64,000 nucleotides of DNA from Mangifera indica (Eukaryota > Streptophyta > Magnoliopsida > Sapindales > Anacardiaceae). The notes beneath the pieces were generated by a model, which saw nothing but the letters and a program-made list of their open reading frames with translations, had not been told where the DNA came from and did not search any database. The stretch covers positions 1 to 64,000 of the forward strand of contig NW_025401213.1 in NCBI RefSeq assembly GCF_011075055.1, written 5' to 3'. Positions 12,138 to 22,876 of the stretch are shown here, one piece after another. Within the stretch, counting starts at the first letter, position 1. Every line of letters begins with the position of its first letter. A program made the translations under genes and the position numbers.

Positions 12138-14353
12138 TAACTTTTCCAACAAGAACCACCTCGTCCCTCGGGTGGAGAAAATGAAATTCTGTAGCAAGGG
12201 CTTCAAGGGGTGACAACAAAAGGATCTTGTTGACCACATAGATTAATAACATTGTCTATTGCCTGCCTTGATTAAATGTTCATATTTTTTCTCACTGTTA
12301 AGACCGAAGGTTGATAATTGTATTAGGCCAAAGAATAACTAATCTCGCTCTTCCTTAGTTCTTGAAAGTGAAAGTAGTTTCAGTGGATAGGTAGTGGTTG
12401 TCTTTGTACAAGATTTCACCCATGGTAAATGTTGGAGCAATTGATTCTATAGGGGTGATATGCTAATCAAGTTAAGCTTAAGGGACACCACTATTTTTGG
12501 ATGCTCTAGAAATGTATTGTCATACTCTTCAAAGGTGGTTCCAAAACTGATATTGAACTTGGTTGGTCTTGATTCTCACTAACATTACCATGCATCGATG
12601 GTTTTGGTATGGATAATCCTGTCTGGTTGGAAGAATGTTGAATCCCCACAACCATTTGATCCTTCAAATCAGTTCCTCTTCTCTAAGGTCCACATTAGGA
12701 TACCTATCGAGATGGGTAAAGTATCTTTGGATTTTTTTGGTGATGGAAGCATGTACGTTTTCGGTAAGTGAATCTTTATTGCATTAAACAGTCTCATATA
12801 GTAAGTTGAAAAAGTTGTCAACATCTAGGATAGGGTTGGTGGTGGTAGTCAGGATAGGTGAAGATAAGTTGTAGATGTTGGGAGGGGAAAGAAAAATAAT
12901 GATTGAATTGTGTGAGGAGAGGAGGTGTTGAGGATCGGCAGTCAAGGTGGCAAAGAAGAAGGAAAGTGGTTTATGAATGTAGGTGATAGGGATGAAGAAG
13001 AGAAGTGAAGGAAGGTTTTTTTGGGTCTAGTAGTGGCAATGAGAGTCACCTGTAGTTGAGGAGGAGGTTTTGAGGGCAGCGGTGGCAAAGTGATGAGAGT
13101 TGTCAATTCTCGTGTTATGGAAAGGGTGAAGGAAGTGGGTGTGGGGCTCGGGTTGAATGCAATGGATAGTGTTGGGGCTTAATAAAAAGGGGTATGGCCT
13201 AGGGTAGTGAAATGGGTTATTAAAAGAGTGAGACTTGGAATTATTGGGTTGGAAACGTGTAGGCTTGGGTTTCTTGAATAATGGATATGAAGGGTTTGTA
13301 CGTAATTGTGTTGGATTTGGTTGAATATGGGTTGGATTGGTTTGTGTTTGCTAGGGTTAGGTTGAAACATTTAGATTGTTGAAATTTGAGTCCAGGTCAT
13401 ATATTTTGGTTGCACTAGTAAGGTGGTTAATAGATAACACCTTCCTCTCGAAATATTGTCCTTGAGAAGAAAGCGTCACTTATTTGAACTAATATGAGCA
13501 TATAATATTTAAAATACTTGCAATTATCACATAAATGAGAAATGACCAAAATGTCTTTCATTAAAACAACAGTTGAAAACATACAAAGGGTGTTTAATAT
13601 GTAAAAACCATCAATACTAAACATACTCTGTGTAGTAACATTATAAAATGTTCATAAACAATCACATAATAAAAAGCACTAAAATCCCTAATATATAAAG
13701 CTAGTAAATGACAAATGCGCCTCATTTTTCTCTAAGTTTGCTGACCTCTCACACTGCAGTCATTCTAATCATCTGAACCTGCAAAATATGAAAAGTAGGG
13801 GAGTGAGTGTTAATCACTTAATAAATGTGAGACTCTACTTTAAACTTCACTAAATTCCCATTATACCTTTTGACTAGTCAACCTTAACTTGGTCATTAGA
13901 AGTACCTTTTAGGACAACTTTGATGACATGGATTATACTAGGCTATAACTCTTACTTAGGAAGCTTTATAGTCCCATAATATCGATCGGGAAACTTTGTG
14001 GTCTCATTCGGTCATCTAGGATACTCAATGGATCTTAATTTGGGATGATCCTATGCTTACTTTTTGGACTGTCGTTGGTGACTAGAGTTTTGCCAAATGT
14101 TTTTGCAGTTTATTTGCAGAAGGGAGACCCAATTTTTGGGCAACCTAGATAGCTTTGTCCAAAATCTCTCTCCATTTTTTGTTTAAGTATGCTTTTTGAT
14201 ACAAACTTGGAGCTAGCTGGAATTTTGTTCTGTGCAGGTCTAGATTTCTACTTCCGTTGCTGCTACAACTTTTTCTAATGTCTTATTTTAATTTATAGAA
14301 TTTTGTAATGCTTGTAAAAAAAGATACAGTGTATTCAATAACTCAAAGCAAGG
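12138..14353. other. Unassigned, probably retroelement-derived spacer
   Basis: No gene is recognised. A stretch at about 13780-13860 ('agtaggggagtgagtg...ttaataaatgtgagactctactttaa') resembles one at 53595-53660 in layout, suggesting two diverged copies of the same unidentified repeat. Short frames at 12300-13200 lack family similarity. Confidence 0.4.
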
Positions 14354-14788
14354 TGATAAGAGTTTGTATTGATGGAAATTCAGGAAATATAATCTTTAGT
14401 ACTTGTACATTTGCAAATAAGTATTCAATACAGCATCAACAAGTGAACAACAAATACAATTACAGAATTATAGAACTAAATTGATAAAACAGCACAGTAC
14501 ATTGCAGATTGATATTATCCAACATTCGAGAGGTCGAAGACTCTCCCTCATTCATTTTCTTCACAAAACTTTTCTATCTGTCTTCTTTTGCTCCAAGCCT
14601 ATATCATCTATTTTCTCCAACATATGCAGTTGGGTGGATTTTGCACGTTCTTCTTATTGATGCTAATATGTTTTTTTTGTTGCTTTCCTTCTTCTTCTTG
14701 TGCGATAGGTGTAACTCCCAAGCTGTTGCCATGTGTTATATTGGCTCCACTATTTGCATGCTTCCTCATGTACACCTTAGCCTTAACA
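14354..14788 (-). repeat. 3' LTR of the chromovirus remnant
   Basis: It pairs with 17195-17621: both contain 'agtttgtattgat', 'gaacaacaaatacaatt', 'aactaaattgataaaac', 'gactctccctcattcatttt' and end 'ccttaacattac'/'ccctaacacttt'. The pol frame appears to run into this LTR, with a chromodomain-tail-like peptide (LHLEGKVPFNGWGN) ending at its edge. Confidence 0.8.
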
Positions 14789-17194
14789 TTACCCCACCCA
14801 TTGAAAGGCACCTTGCCTTCAAGGTGCAAGTTCGGAAAAGATCGCTTGAGACCTGTATACAATTCCCATGAACATTCGCAATTTGGAAGTCCTTCCTATT
14901 TAACCGGTTGTTCTAAATTACTTTGAGCAGAATAGCGACAATCTAATATTTCTACAGGTTGTAATTCCACCTCCAAATCCTCATTTAAGCATGCTAGCAG
15001 TGGTTGACCCATAACAACAGGTCCAACTTGTTTTTTTAATTGTGAAACATGAAAAACTGGATGTATTTTAGATCCCTTAGGTAACTGTGATTAATACGTT
15101 ACCTTGCCAATTCTCTCCAATACTATATAGGTTCCATAAAAGCGTAGACTTAGTTTTTCATTCAGGCAAGATGCCAACAAACGAAAGTGGTAAGGTTGGA
15201 GTTTTAGAAAGACGTGATCTCCCACCTTGAATTCAACCTATGGCCTATGTTTATCAACAACCAACTTCATTTTTTCTTGCACCCTATTCAAATTGCTCTT
15301 AAGTTCATCCAAAATTAGGTTTTTATCTCGAATCATGGTATTTACTTCCTCAATTCGAGAACTCTCTTCAACCCATTTAAGGAGGGGCGGGGGATCCCTC
15401 CATAAACCGTCTTAAAAGGTGACATGTTTGCTGAACTATGGAAATAAGTATTGTACCAGTATTTTGTCTAAGCCAATCATTTAGGCCAATTTCTCTATTG
15501 TTGTACGCAAAAACGATTAAGGTATGTTTCTAAACTTTGATCGATCACCTTAGTTTGACCATTTGTTTACGAGTGATATGCTGAACCATATTTTAAATAT
15601 GTTCCCATTGCTTTAAACAACTTCATTCAAAAGTCATTCATAAAGACTTGATTCTGATCGGGCATTATGCTATGCGAAAACTCATGTAAGTGAACTATTT
15701 CTTTGATGAAGACATCCGCTGCATCTTTAGCTGTGAGGGGCTGTCGAATGGCAACAAAATGACCATATTTGGATAGCCGATCAATCGCTACTAAAACTGT
15801 ATCTATACCCTTTGCTTTCGATAACCCCACCATAAAATCCATTAACAAATCCTCTCATATTAGTGATGGAATTGGTAATGGTTGTAACAATCCAACAAGA
15901 GACATGACTTTGATATTTCATTCTCCAACAAACCTCTAATTCCAACAAACTGCTTAATATCTTTTTTCATGCCCTTCCGGAAGACAACTAGAGCTAGCCT
16001 CTTGTATGTCTTAAAAAAACCAAAATGTCCAGCAAAAGAAGAAGAATGAAATTTAGCCAAGAGTTAGGGAATATGGTTGGAGTGACGTGGCAATGCCCTC
16101 TACCCTTGATAGAACAAGGTGGCCATTTTTTATAGAATATCCCCTGTGTGACGTTGGATTACACAACAACTCTTGTATAATTTTTTTGTAACTTTTCGTC
16201 TGTGTCAACTTCATTTTGGATACCATCAGTCTCAAAGATATAACTTGCAATTCTTTAGTAAATTATGGGTTCTAGGATAAGGTATCAACTGCTTTATTTT
16301 CACAGTCTAGGCGATACACAATCTCAAAGTCGTATCCGAGTAATTTAATTAGCCACTTCTGTTGTTCTAGTCCTACTGCCTTTTGATCCACAAGGAATTT
16401 GAGACTTCTATGATCCATCCAGATTTAAATGTCTTCCTAAAAGGTATTAACACCACTTTTGTAAAGCAAAAATGATCACCATCAACTCCCTCTCATAGAT
16501 AGATTTGTCTCTGTTCCGAAGTTAAAATGCCTTGCTCGGAAAGGTTATCGGTAAGTCATTATGCATAAGAACTACGCCTAGCCCCACTCTCGATGCATTT
16601 GTCTCAACCATAAACTTAGAAAAATCTGGTATTGCCAAAACAGGGACTATTGTTATGGCTGTCTTCAAGGCTTCAAAAGCTTGTTGGGATTCAAAAATCC
16701 ATGTACAAGCATTTTTCTTTAGCAACCTAGTAAGCGGTGTAGCTATCTTCCCATACCCTCTTACAAACTTTCAGTAATATCGTGTGAGCCCTAAAAAACC
16801 CCGCAGATCCCTTAAGTCTTTTGACACAGGCCGCCTCTCCATGTCTCTAATTTTTTTCTACTTCAACTCCTTTTTGTGATACAATGTGCCCTATGTACTC
16901 ATTTTTTTCTTATGCAAATGAACATTTTTTCTGATTCACCACCAACTAATGATCCCGTAGGAGGTTCAACGCTATTCTCAGATGCCATTAGTGATCTTTA
17001 AGTCCCTCATTGTATACCAGTATATTGTCGGAAAATAATAGTATAACTTATGCGAGGAGGGTCTAAAAATTTCGTTTATTAGGCTTTGGAAGGTTGCCGG
17101 AGCATTGGTCAAGCCAAATGGTATGACAAAAAACTCATAGTATCCTTCGTGTGTTTCTGTGGTCTTCTTTGTGTCTTCTTCTTGCACATGAATG
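14789..17194 (-). pseudogene. Gypsy pol fragment (RT C-half, RNase H, integrase, chromodomain)
   Basis: On the minus strand, from high to low coordinate, there are: reverse transcriptase with [11 protein letters not shown] (about 17100); an RNase H segment with FEALK-AIT--PVLAIPDF (about 16690); the integrase zinc-binding region HFGFFKTYKRL (about 16010); the integrase core with MDFMVGL and VAIDRLSKYGHFVAI (about 15840-15740); and a C-terminal domain with KRSFPNLHLEGKVPF (about 14840), typical of plant chromoviruses. The pieces lie in different frames and are separated by stops, so the element is dead. Confidence 0.85.
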
Positions 17195-17621
17195 TGATAG
17201 AGTTTGTATTGATAGAAATTCAGGAAATACAATCTTTAAAACTTGTATATCTGCACATAAGTCTTCAATACAACACCAAGTGAACAACAAATACAATTGC
17301 AGAATTACAAAACTAAATTGATAAAACAACAAAGTATCGCAGATTGATATTTTCTAGCATTCGAGAGGCTGGAGACTCTCCCTCATTCATTTTCTTCACA
17401 GAACTCTTCCGTCTATCTTCCTCTACTCCAAGCCTATATCATCTATTTCCTCCAGCATATGCAGTTGGGTGGTTGTTGCACGTTCTTCTTGTTGATGCTG
17501 ATATTTTTTTTTTGCTGCCTACCATCTTCTTGTTGTGTAAATGGTGTAACTCTCACGTACTGCCATGTTTCATATTGGCTCCATTGTTTGCATGCTTCTC
17601 ATGTACACCTTAGCCCTAACA
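17195..17621 (-). repeat. 5' LTR copy of the chromovirus remnant
   Basis: It is the direct partner of 14354-14788. On its lower-coordinate side it runs straight into reverse transcriptase coding sequence (…YHIHVQEED) with no primer-binding site or gag between, so the internal deletion ends at or very near the LTR edge. Confidence 0.8.
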
Positions 17622-18177
17622 CTTTCATTTCCCATTTTTCTCATTCTTGATTCCAGATTTTTGGTCTCCGAATTTGTCCCAGGATAGTTGTTTTGATACC
17701 AATTTGATAGGTACCTGGGTTATATAACACTGTACTCCTCAGTTTAGCAATTCTGATTAACCTTCTTCCCACTCGGACCAGCAAACTCAATCACACAACC
17801 AACCACCACCACATGTCCACACACACACAACTAAACCAATGCAAGTTCATTACAAAAATTACTCACCAAATCAGTCTCTCCTTCAACACGGGCTCACTGC
17901 AAATTCGAGAATGTCGAAAGCCTCTCCACCCCCTGGTATTCGATAGACCAGGTTCTCTCCTACAAAAACCACAGCCAATAACAAATTTCTTCTCTGCCTC
18001 TTCTAGATTCTTCAAGCCTCCTTTATACAACCTAGTCCCTCACTCCAACTATTCTTCCTTCATATTTTTGCCACGTATAATCACTTGTTTTAATAACCAA
18101 TCTAGTCAGCTCACTCCAATTTATAGTTCTCCTATTTGAACCCTTATATTGCTTATTGTACAGCCTCAGTCCTAACA
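17622..18177 (-). mobile_element. LTR (17705-18177) with adjacent initiator-Met primer-binding site and leader fragment
   Basis: On the minus strand the LTR starts TGTTAGGACTGAGG at 18177 and ends CCTATCA at 17705. It is followed by TTGGTATCAAAAC (about 17690-17703), close to the tRNA-iMet primer-binding sequence TGGTATCAGAGC. About 70 bp of leader (17622-17690) then stop at the 17621 LTR end. This is the true 5' end of a gypsy-type element whose body was replaced by, or hosts, the remnant at 14354-17621. Confidence 0.65.
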
Positions 18178-18384
18178 TTGTCATTCTTTTATGATATTTA
18201 TTTTTTCTAATGAAAGAGCAGATTTTTTCAAGGAAGATTGGATAACTCTCGATAATGTTTTTTGGTAGTGCTTCCATTGAAATATATTTGGAGTATTTTT
18301 ATTATTATGATTGCACTTAACATTCACCTATCATATTAAAGTCTGATTAGAAGTCTTTTGTTACTTTGGAGCTAGCGGTCTGTC

Positions 18385-20150
18385 AGGAACCTTTAAAATA
18401 GAATAAATACTTCAAAACTAATGTTGGCAACAAAAAGTGGGAAAATTGGAAAATCTCTTTTTTTTTTTTTTTAATTATTTTGTTTTTCTTTTATATTTGA
18501 TCCAACTAGTTGGAAATCTTTTTCTTTCATTTTTACATTTCTTCCTATCCAGTTTGTAATAACTCTTCCAATTTTGCTTTTATTCCAATTGCCATTGGTG
18601 ATAAAAAAAGGTCAACCCTAGAGTTCATCCTTTTTTTTCAATGTCATCTTTGTCAATCCTAGACCAGTTCGTCTTTGTCAACGTCTCATTTTTTTATTTT
18701 TGTTTCACATTTTCTTCTTCGGTCGTTGCTTATTCAGTCTCTACCACCAAATGAATTAGATCACCAAGTGAAAAAAAAAGAACTCTGGCAACTGGAACTC
18801 ATCAGAATTTGTCAATTGGACCCCTGAATCTTTTGATTCCCCCCTCCTAGTCTCCTTATTTGACCAACTGAACTCTAGATTCTACCAATTCCCTTTCTTG
18901 GTCCATCATTAGCTTAATGACTTTATCAGAATCTATAGTCTCAGCTGGATCAATTTCTTTTGTCTCTTGTTGCTCATCATACACAATTAAGATGGCTTTG
19001 TCATCTGATTTGTTTTTAATCACCAACAGGGCATCCTATGACTTTGTCATCTGATTGTTTTTAATCACCAACAGGACATCCTATGACTTGTATTTACAAT
19101 CATGATTTTGTTCCTCTTTACATTCACAACAGAAACAAATTTCGTTCTCCCTGATTGCTCAAACTTTCACTTTTGTTAGTCGTTTGACCTTCTTTCATCT
19201 TCCATTTTTATCTTGTATGATATCTTACATTCACATCCTTATAATCATAGTACTTCGATACCAATTTGTTAAGAACCTCAAAATTAGTAGAAATAATTCA
19301 GTATGAACAATGCTAATGTTGGCAACAAAATGTGTTAATTTCTTTCAAAAGTTGTAGTCTCCCAATCAGTCAAAGGCTGCCATAAACTCAAGTCAATAAT
19401 TTTCTCCCCTTCTCTTCAATCCAACTACTCTTTTTTATTATTCCAATATCCTGAATTTCGAAATCAAATATTACCATAATCAAATCAAATATATTATTTT
19501 ATTCAACCAATTGAACCCCAAGCCACAAATAATTGAACTTGGGAATCTATTGATTTCCTTTCCTGATCATTGTATTCAACCAATTGAACCCCACCCTAGA
19601 TTCAACTAATTCCCTTTCTTGGTCCATAGTCAGCTTAATAACTTTACAGAACTAGCTGATTTTTCATTGGATTAGTTTCTTCTCACGTCACTCATCATAC
19701 ATAGTTAGTTTGACATCGTAATCTGATCCGTCTTCATCCACGGGTAGAACATCCCATGACTTCCAATTACAATCATAATTCCTCTTTGCTTGCATAACGA
19801 AGACAAATTTTGTCTTCCCCCATTGCACGAGCTTCCAATTCCATTAGTTGTTTGACCTTCCACATCCTTAAAATTGTAGTGTTATGATACTAATTTATTA
19901 GAAACCTCTAAAATAGAATAAAATACTTCAATACGAACAATATCATTATTGGCAACAAGAAATTTTAGCTCTTATCAGTGTGAGGCTACCCTACACTCAT
20001 TCTTATTATTCCAATTTGCTAATTTTGATATTTGAATATCATGTTAATCAAATCAGATATAATCAAATAAAATATATTATCATTATATCATCATAATTTA
20101 ATATATTATTATTATTATTATTATTATCATGGTCATCATCTAATCCTAAC
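18385..20150 (-). mobile_element. Tandem LTR-gag-LTR-gag-LTR remnant array
   Basis: Three copies of an LTR-end sequence occur on the minus strand at about 18385, 19276 and 19905 (on the plus strand 'gaacct.taaaatagaataaatact' and 'ttggcaacaa'). The second and third abut a primer-binding-like site, TTGGTATC(G/A) (about 19258 and 19888). Between them lie two related blocks, about 18800-19255 and 19550-19885. Translated on the minus strand these give a gag-tail-like string with cysteine-rich ICFCCECKEE and a DVL-type end. The outer end near 20150 (plus strand 'cctaaca') fits an LTR start. The array looks like the product of unequal recombination between related elements. Confidence 0.55.
19000..19095. 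repeat. ~45-bp tandem duplication
   Basis: 'tttgtcatctgatt.gttttta', 'atcaccaacag.gcatcctat' and 'gacttt' are repeated twice back to back within the gag-like block, a local slippage or recombination product. Confidence 0.75.
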
Positions 20151-21370
20151 ATGATCATTCACTGAATGATGTCCTCAAAATGATCTTGCTTTAAGTTGTT
20201 GGTTTGAGTTGGTTATTCTTGTTCAGGGAAGAAATTTTTATATGGTTAGAGACTGTAATCGATTTGGGTTGATTTTTTTTTTCCAAAATTTTGTGTGTAG
20301 TAATTTGCACCATTCATTATAAACTCTGATATCTTCAAAATTTCTAAAGGAGTAAAACTTGTTTGGGATCTGTAGGCTAGGCACATATTATGCAGGGAGT
20401 GGATGAATGCATGAGTTGGAGTTGGAATTGGACAAATAAGGCAATGTTCTAGGCTAAGCTAGGCTACTACACTGTCCAGAGCACATTTGCCTGTGAATTA
20501 ATGTTTTTTTAATTGGAAGAGAAATGTAGTGTGAGTGATTATGCTCTTACTAAAACAGTAGTTGTTTGGGATGTCCAGAATACAGATCATTCTATATATA
20601 GGGATAGGGAGGGACACGGTGGTGGATGTAAAAGTCTCCGATTGATAATGTGATCAAAGTAGAGTTTTTGATAACATTGAATTGTGAATTTATTATTGTA
20701 TTACTGTTACATATTGATAGTGATAGAGATAGCCTTAACTAGTTTTATCACTAACCAACATACATTAATCAGTGAATTACATTTTCCCACCTTAACAAGT
20801 TTAAATAACACATTTTTACTTAAAAAATAAATTATTTTATTTTTGAAAATTATTATGTAACCCTATTTTATAAAAAATTAAAAATAATCTTTTAAATCTT
20901 CTAATTATTTAAGAAGTTTTTTATTTGCTTTTCTTTTTATCTAGGATTAGATATGAAACAAGTTTATTCAGGTTTGATACAAATGTTGTTTGAACAAATC
21001 CGAATTTGAATTCAAATCTAAGTTAAATATATTTAAAAATTGAGCATAAGCCCAAATTCAAACTTGACATATATGAACCCAAATCAAAACTTTAACTAAA
21101 ATCTATAAAAGAAAATTAAGCTACATTGCACAAGCCAAAAGTGAATCAAATTTAAGTCAACGAGTTCTATGAGCCCAGGTCAAGTTTGACTTGTCTACAC
21201 AAATTTGAGTTGAAAATGAACTCCCAATCTATGAAGGGAGCCAAACACGAGCTAAACCCCCCTTCCTTCACTAGTTTTACCTTGTTTGGGTTCAATTTAG
21301 TTAAAATCAAGCTTGACTTTCACCCTCATGCCCTTTTACTCTTGACCAATAGATAGAGATACTTTTATCA
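20151..21370. other. Spacer, no gene recognised
   Basis: Non-repetitive sequence at 20150-20640 includes 'cttgttcag|ggaag' near 20228, an acceptor-like site, but nothing coding is recognised. 20640-21370 is AT-rich. It could contain a distal 3'-UTR exon of the O-fucosyltransferase gene; this is speculation. Confidence 0.4.
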
Positions 21371-21379
21371 TATAATTGT

Positions 21380-22244
21380 GGCCAAACGACTATTTCCCAC
21401 CCAAGGTTTAGCGTTTTCTCAAAAGTCCCCCTTTAACTATGGAAACACCAAACACCCACCCATGGCCGGTTAGATTTAACCAAACCCTAACGGTGGTAGG
21501 GGTAAAATCGTCATTTTGGCTATAATATTAAAAATAAACTAAAATAGAATTTAATTTTGCCCCCTAAACTTTAAAAACTCAAATTTTCCCCCACCCTAAG
21601 TTTTAAAAAATCACAGTTTCACCCTAGAGTTTGGTTTTGAAATCTCCGGCGACCTCTCCGGCTCCGTTGCCGACGGCCGCTCCCTCCGGAAGCAACTTCT
21701 CCTTCCGACGATCTCTTTCCTCCCATTTGGAGGTCCGATCGACGTCCGGAGACGCCGTGGGAGACGAAGACTTCGTCGGGAAGACGAAGTTCTTCGTCTT
21801 CCAGAAGAAGACCTCTGGGAAGACGACCGTCTTCCCAGACGAGGACGACGGCGTCGGCTTCGTCTGGGAAGACGAAGAACTTCGTCTTCCCGACGAAGTC
21901 TTCGTCTCCCACGGCGTCTCCGGGCGCCGATTGGACCTCCAAATGGGAGCAAAGAGATCGCCGGAAGGAGAGGTTGCTTTCGGAGGGAGTGGCCGTCGGC
22001 AACGGAGCCGGAGAGGTCGCCGGAGATTTCAAACCAAACCCTAGGGTGAAACTGCCATTTTTTAAAACTTAGGCGGGGGGAAAATTTCAGTTTTTAAAGT
22101 TTAGGGGGTAAAAGGAGATAAATTTTCAGCCGTTAGGGTTTGGTTAAATCTAACCGGCCATGGGTGGGTGTTTAGTGTTTCCATAGTTAAAGGGGGGACT
22201 TTTGAGAAAACGCTAAACCTTGGGTGGGAAATAGTCGTTTGGCC
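21380..22244. mobile_element. Foldback Mutator-like MITE, copy 2 (865-bp near-perfect palindrome)
   Basis: Both ends are identical inverted repeats (GGCCAAACGACTATTTCCCA...), flanked by a perfect 9-bp target duplication, tataattgt (21371-21379 and 22245-22253). The inverted similarity continues to the middle (about 21815), so each arm is roughly 430 bp. The GC-rich centre contains alternating 'gacgaagacttcgtc' and 'gaagacgaagttcttcgtcttc' palindromes. Apparent open frames on both strands are mirror images produced by this symmetry and are not genes. RNA reading through it would form a very long hairpin. Confidence 0.93.
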
Positions 22245-22253
22245 TATAATTGT

Positions 22254-22876
22254 ACATTAAACTATACATTTAATTTTTTAAAATATTACAGGTGTTTATA
22301 AAATTTTTTTAAAAATCTTGTTAAAATTTTTGGAATATCAATTTATTCTCTAAAAATAGTTTTTTTTTTTTTTCTAAAGAGTTTACGTTTGGGAAACAAA
22401 AAAAAAAAAAAGGTTATATATATCAACTATGGGTGAAAAAATATTTTAAAACCAAACCTTGGGTGAGAGAATGTCATTTACTCTACATTAATTAGTAGCA
22501 TAACCGAATCAATTATATATACAGATATAGATATAGATATCTAAGTTGGTTGTTGGCCTCATATGTCAAAAATATATTTGAATTTACTGTTAAACGAAAA
22601 CCAACGGCAAACATAATGATGATAATAACATTTGCAAATATTCCCAACAACGCTAAGGTAACCCAAATGCCCTCCAATCTTGAATTAAAAACAAATGACA
22701 CTTGCATAAAGGTACAATTAATTAATGTAAGATTTAAAAAAAAAAAGAAAAAGACATTTAACCCCTGCATGTTAGCCCATAACTTTGAACAACATTTACA
22801 TCCAGTAATTTACAAACATTAAATGTTTTAACAGCAGAAATATGCAAACAAGGGGAAATTGTAAAATGGAACAAAA
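22254..22876. other. 3' flank of the TBC gene; short repeats only
   Basis: AT-rich DNA with poly-T/poly-A runs (about 22360-22410) and a short (gata)n-like run (about 22520-22540). 'accttgggtgagagaatgtcattta' at about 22457 resembles the end of the foldback MITE family and may be a decayed relative. No gene is seen. Confidence 0.45.

Larger units (their letters stand above)
14354..17621 (-). mobile_element. Ty3/gypsy chromovirus remnant, internally deleted
   Basis: Two direct LTRs, 14354-14788 and 17195-17621 (435 and 427 bp), bound a 2.4-kb interior. On the minus strand both start TGTTA(A/G)GGCTAAGG and end ...ATCA. The interior keeps part of reverse transcriptase, RNase H, integrase and a chromodomain-like end on the minus strand. 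The gag gene, protease, primer-binding site and the first half of reverse transcriptase are missing. Flanking 5-mers (caagg and ctttc) do not match, so no target duplication supports a simple insertion. Confidence 0.85.

Noticed and set aside
11808..12239. Plus- and minus-strand ~100-codon frames
   Set aside because: They fall in an LTR remnant that recurs at 17.9-18.2 kb; no protein similarity.
14509..14926. Plus-strand 112-120-codon frames (and similar ones at 17344-17650)
   Set aside because: They lie within the LTRs of the minus-strand gypsy remnant; the pair simply reflects LTR duplication.
21611..22044. Three overlapping 110-137-codon frames on both strands
   Set aside because: They are mirror images created by the palindromic foldback element (the same peptide strings on both strands) and match no protein family.
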